A stretch of 64,000 nt of DNA from Cupriavidus pauculus (GTDB lineage Bacteria; Pseudomonadota; Gammaproteobacteria; Burkholderiales; Burkholderiaceae). The notes under the pieces were generated by a model. It had not been told where the DNA came from. It did not search any database and worked only from the letters and a program-made list of their open reading frames with translations. The number at the start of each line of letters is the position of its first letter. The stretch's first letter is position 1. Shown in pieces: positions 8,156-16,497 of this stretch. The stretch is from contig NZ_BPUO01000024.1 in assembly GCF_022179805.1 (NCBI RefSeq), positions 1-64,000 of the forward strand, given 5' to 3'. Made by a program: the position numbers and the translations under genes.

Positions 8156-9694
8156 ATGCTGCCGGCCGTGGGCATGGCGTCCAAACCACCGGTTTTCAAC
8201 CTAGCAAGGGCGAGCGCAAAGGGCATGTACAACCCAACCACCAACCGGCTGTTGATGGGCGCGGCAGGCACACTGGGCCTGTGCGTGTTCCTGATCGATG
8301 CCTTCACGCCACTGGACTTCGCGATTGCGGTGGTCTACGTGCTGGTGATCCTGCTGGTGGCGCTGACCGGCGCCATACGGGCAACGCGGATCACGGCCGG
8401 CGTAGCGCTGGTGCTGACCGTGGTGGCCTTTGCGGTCGCGCAGAATCCGGACCCCGATCACGGCCAGCTCGCTCGCTTCGTGTTTGCGCTGCTTGCCATC
8501 GGCACCACCACTCTGCTGGCGCTGCGCAACCTGTCGGACATGGCGCGGCGCCGCCGCACCGAGGCGGCGCTGGCGCGCAGCGAGGCCTTCCTAGCCGAGG
8601 CGCAGCGGCTCAGCAAGACCGGCAGTATCGCGCTGCGGCTGCCCAACAACACGATGACGTGGTCGGACGAGGCGTTCCGCATCTTCGGCTACCCGCGCGG
8701 TGAATCGCCCCACTTCGGCATGGTGCTCACGCGCGTGCACCCGGACGACCTGGCCGAAGTGCAGCGCGTGCACGCCGCCATGCTGGGCGGCATACCCATC
8801 GTGGACCTGCGCCATCGCCTGCTGCTGCCCGACAGCTCGATCCGGCATGTGCACCTGGTGGCGCGCCGCAGCGCATCGGCCGGTGACCAGCACGAGTACA
8901 TGGGGGCGCTGATGGACATCACCGACGCCACGCAGACCCAGCAGACGCTGCACCGGACCATGACCGAGCTGGCGCACGTGGCACGCGTGACCACGCTGGG
9001 CCAGCTTGCCGCGTCGATCGCGCACGAGGTGACGCAGCCAATGGCCGCCATCGTCACCTGCGGCAGCTCGGCGCTGCGTTGGCTGCAGCGCGATGAACCC
9101 GATATCGCCGAGGCCACGGAGTCCATCGAACAGGTGATTCGCGACGCCACGCGTGCGAGCGACATCATCCGCCAGATCCGCGCCATGGCGCAGAAGTCGG
9201 AACCCAAGTATGTGGAAATCGGCGTCGACCGGCTGGTGACCGATTCACTGGAACTGGTGCGACGCGAACTGCAGGACCACCAGGTGTCGGCCGTGCTCGA
9301 CCTCGATGCCGAACAGGCAAGGATTCACGGCGACCGCACCCAGTTGCAGCAGGTGCTGGTGAACCTGATCGTCAATGCCGCGCAGGCGATGGAGCAGGTG
9401 CCGGGCCGTCGGCGGCTGACGCTGGCCACGCGCATCATGGCGGACCGTTCGGTGCTGGTCGTCGTCAGCGATACGGGCCCAGGCATTCCGGAGCCCGACA
9501 TGGACCGCTTGTTCAACCCCTTCTACACCACCAAGGCCGAAGGCATGGGCATGGGGCTATCGATCTGCCGCAATATCGTGGAATCGCACGGCGGCAGCAT
9601 TGCCGCGGAATCGCCGGCCGAAGGCGGCGCGAGGATGATCGTTCGCCTGCCCCAGCACACGGCCGAAGGCGAGCAGCCGGCAGAAGCGGCCTGA
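8156..9694 (+). CDS. Membrane-anchored PAS sensor histidine kinase
   Basis: A 512-residue sensor kinase. Four hydrophobic segments lie between about residues 32 and 124, followed by a PAS domain (about 145-258), a HisKA dimerisation domain with the phospho-acceptor His290 in ASIAHEVTQP, and an HATPase domain. The ATPase has the N box (NLIVNAAQAM), G1 box (SDTGPGIPEP) and G2 region (GMGMGLSICRNIVESHGG). The start is uncertain; an internal ATG at 8225 is possible. No response regulator gene is adjacent, so it is an orphan kinase here. The signal is unknown. Confidence 0.9.
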   Translation: MLPAVGMASKPPVFNLARASAKGMYNPTTNRLLMGAAGTLGLCVFLIDAFTPLDFAIAVVYVLVILLVALTGAIRATRITAGVALVLTVVAFAVAQNPDPDHGQLARFVFALLAIGTTTLLALRNLSDMARRRRTEAALARSEAFLAEAQRLSKTGSIALRLPNNTMTWSDEAFRIFGYPRGESPHFGMVLTRVHPDDLAEVQRVHAAMLGGIPIVDLRHRLLLPDSSIRHVHLVARRSASAGDQHEYMGALMDITDATQTQQTLHRTMTELAHVARVTTLGQLAASIAHEVTQPMAAIVTCGSSALRWLQRDEPDIAEATESIEQVIRDATRASDIIRQIRAMAQKSEPKYVEIGVDRLVTDSLELVRRELQDHQVSAVLDLDAEQARIHGDRTQLQQVLVNLIVNAAQAMEQVPGRRRLTLATRIMADRSVLVVVSDTGPGIPEPDMDRLFNPFYTTKAEGMGMGLSICRNIVESHGGSIAAESPAEGGARMIVRLPQHTAEGEQPAEAA

Positions 9695-9744
9695 AACAGC
9701 GACCTGAAACAGCAGCCTGCCATTGCCAGGCGATAAAGCAATAA

Positions 9745-9767
9745 GCCGTTCACGCCCGGTGAACGGC
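9745..9767. terminator. Terminator-like hairpin between convergent genes
   Basis: A 9-bp perfect stem (9745-9753 with 9759-9767) and a 5-nt loop lie between the histidine kinase gene on the plus strand and the small minus-strand gene at 9782-9919. The minus-strand tail is T-rich (TTATTGCTTT). Confidence 0.65.
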
Positions 9768-9781
9768 CTTCCTGAAACCCG

Positions 9782-9919
9782 TCATACGCCCGCCCACAAC
9801 GCCGTGACCAGCGCCATGCCACAGCTCGCGGCGCAGACTCCCACCCATGCCAGCAGCACCCCGATGCCATCGACGGCCGCGCCGGCAGCACGGCCATCGA
9901 TCCGGCCCGCGGCAATCAT
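9782..9919 (-). CDS. Small hydrophobic protein translationally coupled to an exported protein
   Basis: A 45-residue ORF whose ATG overlaps the stop of the upstream gene as ATGA (9916-9919). Residues about 17-43 are hydrophobic (GIGVLLAWVGVCAASCG and onward) and would cross the membrane once; it has two Cys. A terminator-like hairpin follows directly, consistent with a real two-gene transcript. I recognise no family. The support is position, coupling and hydrophobicity, not homology. Confidence 0.45.
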   Translation of the reverse strand: MIAAGRIDGRAAGAAVDGIGVLLAWVGVCAASCGMALVTALWAGV

Positions 9920-10179
9920 GCCGGGGCGTTGCCCGGAGGCGCCGACACGCCGGTCAGATCCTGGCCAGTGAGGATGAAGTGCCCCTGGTCAGCGGGCGTG
10001 ACCTCAAAGCGGGCGCCCTGCGTGAACCCATCGCGCGGCTGGTCGATGTTGTACTGCGGGTGCGAATGGGTAGCCTGGTGCTTGGTGGAATCGGCTGCAT
10101 TGGCCATGCCGCTGGACAGCGCGCTGACGGCGGCCACGCCGCAGGCCACGAGTACGGGAACGATATGCTTGCGAATCAT
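9916..10179 (-). CDS. Small exported protein of unknown function
   Basis: An 87-residue protein with a clear Sec signal peptide of about 28 residues (MIRKHIVPVL to SGMANAA). The mature part is about 59 residues, begins with a His-containing stretch (TKHQATHSH) and ends SAPPGNAPA. The ATG at 10179 was chosen for the AGGAGT ribosome site; a longer frame upstream has no support. It lies divergent to the YdeP-like oxidoreductase gene and is coupled to a tiny membrane ORF. I do not recognise the family; a periplasmic location is likely. Confidence 0.65.
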   Translation of the reverse strand: MIRKHIVPVLVACGVAAVSALSSGMANAADSTKHQATHSHPQYNIDQPRDGFTQGARFEVTPADQGHFILTGQDLTGVSAPPGNAPA

Positions 10180-10497
10180 GATGAACTCCTGTCTTGACTT
10201 GCTGTTTGCAGGACGGGGCACCATCCGGTTTTCCCGCCGGGGCCTGCATTGCAAGCCCGTGAATCCATCGTAGGTGGCGCGGCCGCGCGGCGCATTCGTA
10301 CCTCGGTTGGTCGCCGGTAGCCAGTTTGTAGCCCGACATCATTCTTTGGTGTAGGTTCGCGCTGCGCCGGCGCTGCCCCGGCGTGCAAAACCGAAAGCTG
10401 CGACATCCCGGGGAATGGCCCGGCTGCCCTGCCTCGATACGCTTTGCCATGAAGACGTATCCCGACGTATCGATCCATTCCGCAGGAGAGCAGTGTC
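10180..10497. other. Intergenic region between two divergent genes
   Basis: These 318 bases must hold the promoters of the small exported protein (minus) and the YdeP-like oxidoreductase (plus). I see the ribosome sites at both ends but no convincing operator, inverted repeat or RNA gene. The short frames on either strand look like chance openings of GC-rich DNA. Confidence 0.5.
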
Positions 10498-12804
10498 ATG
10501 ACCTTCAAGTCCAAGCCCCGCATCGAACCCTATACCCACGCCGCCGCCGGTTGGGGCGCGCTCAAGTACGTGGCGATCAACCTGATCAAGGAGCGCGTGC
10601 CGGGCCGCGACTACCGCATGCTGTTCCGGCAGAACAAGAGCGACGGCTTTGACTGCCCCGGCTGCGCATGGCCCGATCGCGAGCACGCGTCGACCTTCGA
10701 ATTCTGCGAGAACGGCGTCAAGGCCGTGGCCGCCGAATCCACCGGCAAGCGCGTCACGCCGGAATTCCTGGCCCACCACACCGTGGCGGCGCTGATGGCA
10801 CAGACCGACTACGAGCTGGAGCAGCATGGCCGCCTGACCACGCCGCTGATCTATGACTGGCTTACCGACACCTATCGCCAGATCGACTGGCAGGACGCCT
10901 TCGCGCTGATCGGCACCCGGCTGCGCGCGCTGCCCGATCCAGACCAGGCCGCTTTCTACACGTCGGGCCGCGCCAGCAACGAGGCGGCGTTCCTGTACCA
11001 GTTGTTCGCGCGCATGGTGGGCACCAACAATTTCCCCGATTGTTCCAACATGTGCCACGAAGCCACCAGCCGTGGCATGCCCCACACCGTGGGCGTGGGC
11101 AAGGGCACCGTCACGCTCGACGACTTCGAAACCTGCGACACCATCCTGCTGTTCGGCCAGAACCCCGCCACCAACCATCCACGCATGCTGGCGGAGTTGC
11201 GTGACTGCGCGCGGCGCGGCGCCACGCTGGTGTCGATCAACCCGCTGCGCGAGCGCGGGCTGGAACGCTTTACCAGCCCGCAGAGCCCGGTGGAAATGCT
11301 GACGATGTCCGATACGAAGATCTGCTCGGTATTCGTGCGCCCGACGCTGGGCGGCGACTACGCGCTGATCAAGGGCGTGGCCAAGCGGGTGCTGGAACTC
11401 GACGACGAGGCGCTGGCAACGGGCGCCGCCCGCGTACTCGACACCGCGTTCATCGCCGAACACACGCACGGCTTCGACGCCTTCGCGGCCGACCTGCGCG
11501 CCGAGTCATGGCAACTCATCGAGCGTGAATCCGGCGTGCCGCGCGAGGAAATCGAGGGTCTGACCGCGATCTATGCACGCGGCCGTCGCGTAATCTGCAC
11601 CTGGGGCATGGGCCTGACGCAACACAAGCATTCGGTGCAGACCATCCAGATGCTGTCCAACCTGATGATGATGCGCGGCAACATCGGGCGGCCCGGCGCG
11701 GGGCTCTGCCCGGTGCGCGGCCACTCCAACGTGCAAGGCAACCGCACGGTCGGCATCGAGGAACAGCCCACTGGTGCCTTCCTGGACAAGCTCGGCGCGG
11801 CGTTCGGCTTCCAGCCGCCGCGCGAGCATGGCTATGACGTGGTGGAAACCATCGAGGCAATGATGCGAGGCGACGTGAAGGTGTTCATCGCGCTGGGCGG
11901 CAACTTTGCCGCCGCCACGCCCGACACCCCGCGCACCTGGGACGCGCTGCGGTCGTGCAACCTCACCGTGCATATCGCCACCAAGCTCAATCGCAGCCAC
12001 CTGGTCCACGGCAAGGAAGCGCTGATCCTGCCTACGCTGGGCCGCACCGAGATCGACCTGCAGGACGGCGTGCCACAGGGCGTAACCGTGGAAGACTCGG
12101 TATCGAAGGTACACATCTCGTTCGGCATGAACGAACCGGCGTCGCCAGACCTGATGTCCGAGACGGCCATCATCGCCAACCTGGCGCACGCCACGCTGGG
12201 CAGCAGCGCGGTGGACTGGCGCTGGTACGCGCAAGACTACGGGCGCATCCGCGACAAGATCGCCGAGGTGGTGGATGGTTTCGAGCACTACAACGCCCGC
12301 GTGGCGATCCCGGGAGGCTTTCACCTGTACGTGCCCGCACGCGAGCGCCAGTGGCATACCCCGTCCGGCAAGGCCGAGTTCCTGGTCAATCCGCTGACGC
12401 CCGACACGCCGATATCCCAGGCCCGTGCCCGCCACGGCGAACGCGTGATGACGCTGATGACCACGCGCTCGCACGACCAGTACAACACCACGATCTACGC
12501 GCTGGATGACCGCTATCGCGGCGTCTTCGGCCAGCGCCGCGTGGTGTTCATCCACCCCGCCGACCTGGCGATGCTTGGCCTGCAGGACGGCGAATGGGTG
12601 GACCTGAGCACGGTCTGGCACGACGACATCGAGCGCCGTGCCGATGGCTTCCGGCTGGTGGCGTACGACATCCCGCGCGGTTGCGTGGCGGCCTACTACC
12701 CCGAGACCAATCCGCTGGTGCCGCTGGACAGCGTGGCCGATCTTTGCAACACCCCCACATCAAAGTCGATTCCGATATTGCTGCATCGGGCCAGCGCCAT
12801 TTGA
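10498..12804 (+). CDS. FdhF/YdeP-family molybdopterin oxidoreductase
   Basis: A 768-residue bis-MGD-type oxidoreductase of the YdeP/CbbBc branch, related to formate dehydrogenase catalytic subunits. The N-terminus has the branch signature CPGCAWPD with Cys53/Cys56, and the C-terminus holds the molybdopterin dinucleotide-binding fold (about 640-765). Later markers include ICTWGMGLTQHKHSVQTI, MMMRGNIGRPGAGLCPVRGH and MTTRSHDQYNTT. The ATG has AGGAGAG upstream. No fdhB-, fdhD- or mob-like gene adjoins it, so its redox partner is not local. The true substrate of this branch is not settled, so formate oxidation should not be assumed. A strong terminator follows. Confidence 0.88.
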   Translation: MTFKSKPRIEPYTHAAAGWGALKYVAINLIKERVPGRDYRMLFRQNKSDGFDCPGCAWPDREHASTFEFCENGVKAVAAESTGKRVTPEFLAHHTVAALMAQTDYELEQHGRLTTPLIYDWLTDTYRQIDWQDAFALIGTRLRALPDPDQAAFYTSGRASNEAAFLYQLFARMVGTNNFPDCSNMCHEATSRGMPHTVGVGKGTVTLDDFETCDTILLFGQNPATNHPRMLAELRDCARRGATLVSINPLRERGLERFTSPQSPVEMLTMSDTKICSVFVRPTLGGDYALIKGVAKRVLELDDEALATGAARVLDTAFIAEHTHGFDAFAADLRAESWQLIERESGVPREEIEGLTAIYARGRRVICTWGMGLTQHKHSVQTIQMLSNLMMMRGNIGRPGAGLCPVRGHSNVQGNRTVGIEEQPTGAFLDKLGAAFGFQPPREHGYDVVETIEAMMRGDVKVFIALGGNFAAATPDTPRTWDALRSCNLTVHIATKLNRSHLVHGKEALILPTLGRTEIDLQDGVPQGVTVEDSVSKVHISFGMNEPASPDLMSETAIIANLAHATLGSSAVDWRWYAQDYGRIRDKIAEVVDGFEHYNARVAIPGGFHLYVPARERQWHTPSGKAEFLVNPLTPDTPISQARARHGERVMTLMTTRSHDQYNTTIYALDDRYRGVFGQRRVVFIHPADLAMLGLQDGEWVDLSTVWHDDIERRADGFRLVAYDIPRGCVAAYYPETNPLVPLDSVADLCNTPTSKSIPILLHRASAI

Positions 12805-12821
12805 CTGCCTGAAATCCCCAA

Positions 12822-12849
12822 AAAATGGCCACGTTCTCGTGGCCATTTT
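12822..12849 (+). terminator. Rho-independent terminator
   Basis: A perfect 12-bp stem (12822-12833 with 12838-12849, loop TTCT) whose 3' arm ends in TTTT follows the YdeP-like gene stop by about 18 nt. Confidence 0.85.
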
Positions 12850-12859
12850 CTATTGGCGC

Positions 12860-12887
12860 TTGCGCAATATTTGCGGCTTTTGCGCAA
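12860..12887. promoter_or_regulatory. Two identical TTGCGCAA palindromes spaced 20 bp apart
   Basis: TTGCGCAA occurs at 12860-12867 and again at 12880-12887, two helical turns apart, so both would face the same side of the DNA. This suits cooperative binding of a dimeric regulator upstream of the gene at 13208. The protein that binds is unknown. Confidence 0.35.
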
Positions 12888-13207
12888 CGCGATTACGAAA
12901 AATGCCGGCCATATACAAATCTCCTGGCCCGCGCTTGACCGCTCAACCACCGCTGCACGGCCCACTTTTTGACTTGTACATGACACGGATCGGGCTGCAA
13001 CCGGCCTCCCATATAGGTGTGACGATCCTCGTCACCGCACGGCGCAAATTTTGTCACCCGGTGCGCCAGATAATGACAATTGACATCTATTTACACGGCT
13101 CACGATAATCGCCGCGGCTACAGGGAATGGGCCTTTTCTCCTGCCGGAGATGAAGAAAAATCGAGAACGGAGCCGATGCGGTTCCCCATAAGAACGAAGG
13201 GTCAATC

Positions 13208-15325
13208 ATGAAACAAGTCGCTCGCTATCGTGCGCCGGAATTGATGCTGGCCGCTGTAATGCTGGTCACCGCATGCGGTGGAGGGGGCGGTGATGACAAG
13301 GCACAGCCTACCGTCACGCCATCGCTCTACGAACCGCTCTACAACGCCGACACGCCGGTGATGGAGCAGATCCAGTACCGCGAGCCGGACGGCACGCTGG
13401 TCACGATGATGGGATCGCGCCCGACCGAGCGCCATGCCCGCGAGCGTGGCGAAGCCTGGGATGCGCCCGACGCAGGCCCGGGCCGCTACCTGACCTTCCC
13501 GACGTTCTACTTCCAGAACCGTACCTTCGGGCTGGAGATCCGCGACCACGTACCTGCCGGCAAGCAGCTGATCGAGGTCTATCTGCGCGTCAACCAGGGC
13601 ATTTTCGACGGCACCACGTTCAGCCTGTTCCGCAACGTGCTCGACCCGACGGTGCGCGACTATGGCTGGTCCCTGAACTACGGCTTCAACAATCCGAAGG
13701 AAGGTGGCCTGCCGATCTGCCGCGAGAACCAGCCGCGCGAAGACTGCATGATGACGTTCGACTCGAACTGGCGCACTGACCCGCACAGCCCGCTCAAGAT
13801 CGGCGACAAGGTGGAGCTGGCCCCGGCGCCGCGCCTGAAGCGCGACCCGGTGGTGGACGGCGGCGGCAGCCGCTACTACTCGTTCGAGCAGCTTTACATC
13901 GTCGGCGTTGGCATGCGGCCGTGGTACGGCATCGCGCCCAACCTGGACTCCGAGCCGATTCCCGACGACGCGCTGCTGGGCGGCCAGGTCAGCCTCTCGT
14001 ACAACTACTCGGAAGAACCGATGCGGGTCTTCCAGCAGATGGCCAACAACATCGGCATCACCAACACGCAACGCTTCGTGGAAGGCCGCCGCCTGTTCCA
14101 CACGTCGTTTGCCGACGGCACGCACTCGGAGCACGACCGCGACAACCCCGTCTTCACCGCGCATATCGGCCAGCTCGGCGCACGCTACAACCAGCCTCGC
14201 TGTATCGAATGCCACACCAACAACGGCCGCAGCAAGCCGCTGGCGCTGGGCGCGAAGCTGGACACCATGTCGTTCCTGACCGCCAACAGCGACGGCACCG
14301 GCCCGGACCCCGTCTACGGCCACAACGTGCAGCAGCACGCTCAGGACGCCAAGGCCCCGGTCTATGACGTTACCGTGCAGTCGCTGCAGGCCACGGTGCG
14401 CACGCTGCCCGATGGCGAGAAGGTGGAACTGGTGAAGCCGGTCTTCGCGTTCGCCGGCCCCACGCCGGCCCGCTTCTCGGCACGCCAGGCGGCACAGGTG
14501 ATCGGCATGGGCCTGCTCGAAGCGATTCCGGAAACTACCATCCTGGCGCAGGCCGACCCGAACGACGCGAATGGCGACGGCATCAAGGGCGTGGCCAACC
14601 TCGTGGTGGACCCGCAGACCGGCAAGACCCACGTGGGCCGCTTTGGCTGGAAGGCTTCGAAGGGCAGCATCCGCCAGCAGGTGGCCGATGCGCTGATCAA
14701 GGATATCGGCGTGACCTCGCCAATGTTCCCCGACTACGGCTGCCAGCGCGGCGCGCCGAACTGCCATTCGGTGACCTCGCCGACCTCTGTCAACGAGAAC
14801 GAGCTGGAGCGCATGACGCACTACCTGTCGCTAATCGCGGTGCCGGCCCAGCGCAAGCTGCGCAGCGGCTTCCCGGACGGCGTGCGCGTATCGCCCGAGC
14901 ATGACGTCGACCCGGCCAAGATCGCACGCGGCAACGACCTGTTCACGCAAGTGCGCTGCGTGGCCTGCCATACGCCGACCATGAAGACCGGCAACACGCA
15001 CCCGTTTGCCGAACTGCGCGAGCAGACCATCCATCCGTACAGCGACCTGCTGCTGCACGACATGGGTCCGGATCTGGCCGACACGCTGTCTGAAGGCCGT
15101 GCCTATCCGAGCCAGTGGCGTACGGCGCCGCTGTGGGGTCTGGGGTCGCTGCGCTTCGTCCAGAGTGCCGACACCAACGTCCGCCTGCTGCACGACGGCC
15201 GCGCCCGCAACGTCACCGAGGCCGTGCTCTGGCACGGTGGCGAGGCCACCGACGCACGCACGCGCTACGAAGCGCTGCCGAAGGCAGACCGCGACGCGAT
15301 CACCGCGTTCCTGCAGTCGCTGTAA
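13208..15325 (+). CDS. Di-heme oxidoreductase family (DUF1111) lipoprotein
   Basis: A 705-residue periplasm-facing lipoprotein with the lipobox LVTAC at Cys23, followed by a run of Gly. Two c-type haem motifs are present: CIECH at residue 332 and CVACH at residue 584, as in the DUF1111 (thiol oxidoreductase, di-heme) family related to MauG-like peroxidases. The C-terminal half from about 420 onward fits the family core. The substrate is unknown. It is longer than usual because of an N-terminal extension of about 300 residues. A GH128-like lipoprotein follows after about 80 nt, possibly in the same transcript although a hairpin lies between. Confidence 0.87.
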   Translation: MKQVARYRAPELMLAAVMLVTACGGGGGDDKAQPTVTPSLYEPLYNADTPVMEQIQYREPDGTLVTMMGSRPTERHARERGEAWDAPDAGPGRYLTFPTFYFQNRTFGLEIRDHVPAGKQLIEVYLRVNQGIFDGTTFSLFRNVLDPTVRDYGWSLNYGFNNPKEGGLPICRENQPREDCMMTFDSNWRTDPHSPLKIGDKVELAPAPRLKRDPVVDGGGSRYYSFEQLYIVGVGMRPWYGIAPNLDSEPIPDDALLGGQVSLSYNYSEEPMRVFQQMANNIGITNTQRFVEGRRLFHTSFADGTHSEHDRDNPVFTAHIGQLGARYNQPRCIECHTNNGRSKPLALGAKLDTMSFLTANSDGTGPDPVYGHNVQQHAQDAKAPVYDVTVQSLQATVRTLPDGEKVELVKPVFAFAGPTPARFSARQAAQVIGMGLLEAIPETTILAQADPNDANGDGIKGVANLVVDPQTGKTHVGRFGWKASKGSIRQQVADALIKDIGVTSPMFPDYGCQRGAPNCHSVTSPTSVNENELERMTHYLSLIAVPAQRKLRSGFPDGVRVSPEHDVDPAKIARGNDLFTQVRCVACHTPTMKTGNTHPFAELREQTIHPYSDLLLHDMGPDLADTLSEGRAYPSQWRTAPLWGLGSLRFVQSADTNVRLLHDGRARNVTEAVLWHGGEATDARTRYEALPKADRDAITAFLQSL

Positions 15326-15349
15326 CCCGTCGCCACGCTTTTGAAGACA

Positions 15350-15381
15350 CCCCTTCCCCATGCTTGCCATGCGGGAAGGGG
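15350..15381 (+). repeat. CCCCTTCCC palindrome between two lipoprotein genes
   Basis: A perfect 9-bp stem (15350-15358 with 15373-15381) with a 14-nt loop that can itself pair partly. There is no T-run, so it may be an attenuating or 3'-end-stabilising hairpin rather than a full terminator. It resembles, but is not identical to, the dispersed CCCCTCTCCC repeats. Confidence 0.4.
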
Positions 15382-15404
15382 CAGGATACCGAACGGAATT
15401 ACCT

Positions 15405-16373
15405 ATGCTGATGCAATCGTTACGCAGCCGCGCCATTGCGCCGCTGCTCATGGCTTTTGTGCTTGCCGCCTGCGGTGGCGGCGGCGACGGCGGCTCGCCC
15501 ACTTCCGGCAACGGAGGGCTTGGCAGCAACGGCGGCACGCTGGCGCCGGGCAACCCCAACACCCCGTCCACGCCACCTTCGGCCACGCCCGGTGTGACCA
15601 AGAGCGCCAAGCGCGGCATTGCCTATGACCTGGCCAGCAAGGCCGACGTGGCGGCGCTGTCCCCGGGCGTATCGTGGTGGTACAACTGGTCGCCCAAGCC
15701 CAATGCTGCGGCGCCCACCGACCCGCGCGCCACCTATGGCATGGACTTCATCCCCATGCTCTGGAACGACTACGCGTTCGATGCCACCACCGTGGAAGCG
15801 TGGCTGGTGGCACACCCCGAGATCAAGTACCTGCTGCTGATGAACGAGCCCAACCTGACGGACCAGGCCAACCTGTCGCCCACGGCGGCGGCGGCAGCCT
15901 GGCCGCAGTTCGAGGGTATCGCCGCGCGCACCGGCGTGAAGCTCGTGGGACCGGCCATCACGTGGGGCACGATGCCCGGCTACAGCGATCCCGTGGTCTG
16001 GCTCGACGCGTTCTACAACGCGTACCGCGCCGCCAATGGCAACCGCAATCCGCAGATCGACTACCTGGCCTTCCATTGGTACGACTACGGCCTGGGCGGG
16101 CAGCTCGACCGCCTGGCCAAGTATGGCAAGCCGTTCTGGGTCACCGAGTTCGCCAACTGGCACGCCAATGCCGACGGCGCCCAGATCGACACGCTGGACA
16201 AGCAGAAGGCCCAGATGCGCGACATGGTGGCCACCTGCGAACAGCGCGCCGACGTGTTCCGCTATGCATGGTTCACGGGCCGCTGGCGCCCCGATCCGCA
16301 CTACACGAGCCTACTCGGCGCCGACGGCGAACTCACGGAACTGGGCCGCTATTACCTGAGCCTGCCGTTCTGA
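15405..16373 (+). CDS. Lipoprotein with an Asl1/GH128-type glycosyl hydrolase domain
   Basis: About 322 residues. A lipoprotein signal ends VLAAC, followed by a Gly/Ser/Pro linker and a TIM-barrel hydrolase domain of the Glyco_hydro_cc (GH128) type. The two catalytic carboxylates can be proposed as Glu148 in MNEPN and Glu248 in VTEFANW, with aromatic subsites such as WWYNWSP and FHWYDYG. Known GH128 members cleave beta-1,3-glucans, so an outer-membrane glucanase is plausible. The start is set at the ATG 15405; the ATG at 15411 is also possible. Downstream of the di-heme lipoprotein on the same strand. Confidence 0.82.
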   Translation: MLMQSLRSRAIAPLLMAFVLAACGGGGDGGSPTSGNGGLGSNGGTLAPGNPNTPSTPPSATPGVTKSAKRGIAYDLASKADVAALSPGVSWWYNWSPKPNAAAPTDPRATYGMDFIPMLWNDYAFDATTVEAWLVAHPEIKYLLLMNEPNLTDQANLSPTAAAAAWPQFEGIAARTGVKLVGPAITWGTMPGYSDPVVWLDAFYNAYRAANGNRNPQIDYLAFHWYDYGLGGQLDRLAKYGKPFWVTEFANWHANADGAQIDTLDKQKAQMRDMVATCEQRADVFRYAWFTGRWRPDPHYTSLLGADGELTELGRYYLSLPF

Positions 16374-16395
16374 AGGCTCGCCGCGACACGCGGGC

Positions 16396-16412
16396 GTTCC
16401 ACTTCGCGGAAC
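16396..16412. promoter_or_regulatory. Inverted repeat GTTCC-N7-GGAAC upstream of a Bug operon
   Basis: A perfect 5-bp inverted repeat with a 7-nt spacer, 85 nt before the Bug gene start at 16498. The same half-site and spacing recur at 26388-26404 and 42940-42956 upstream of two other Bug-containing operons, so it may be an IclR-family operator. Confidence 0.4.
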
Positions 16413-16497
16413 ATCCGTGTGGTTTGCCACTCCTCGCCCAGAATCGTCTTGCAGGCTGCCATGACGGCCTGACCAGAGACCTAGCGAGGAGACGACG

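Larger units (their letters stand above)
12805..13207. other. Long regulatory intergenic region upstream of the di-heme oxidoreductase
   Basis: About 400 bases without a gene. It holds the terminator at 12822-12849, a pair of TTGCGCAA palindromes at 12860-12887, and an AT-richer stretch around 13060-13110 that may hold the promoter of the lipoprotein gene at 13208. I see no RNA gene or ORF worth calling. Confidence 0.5.
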
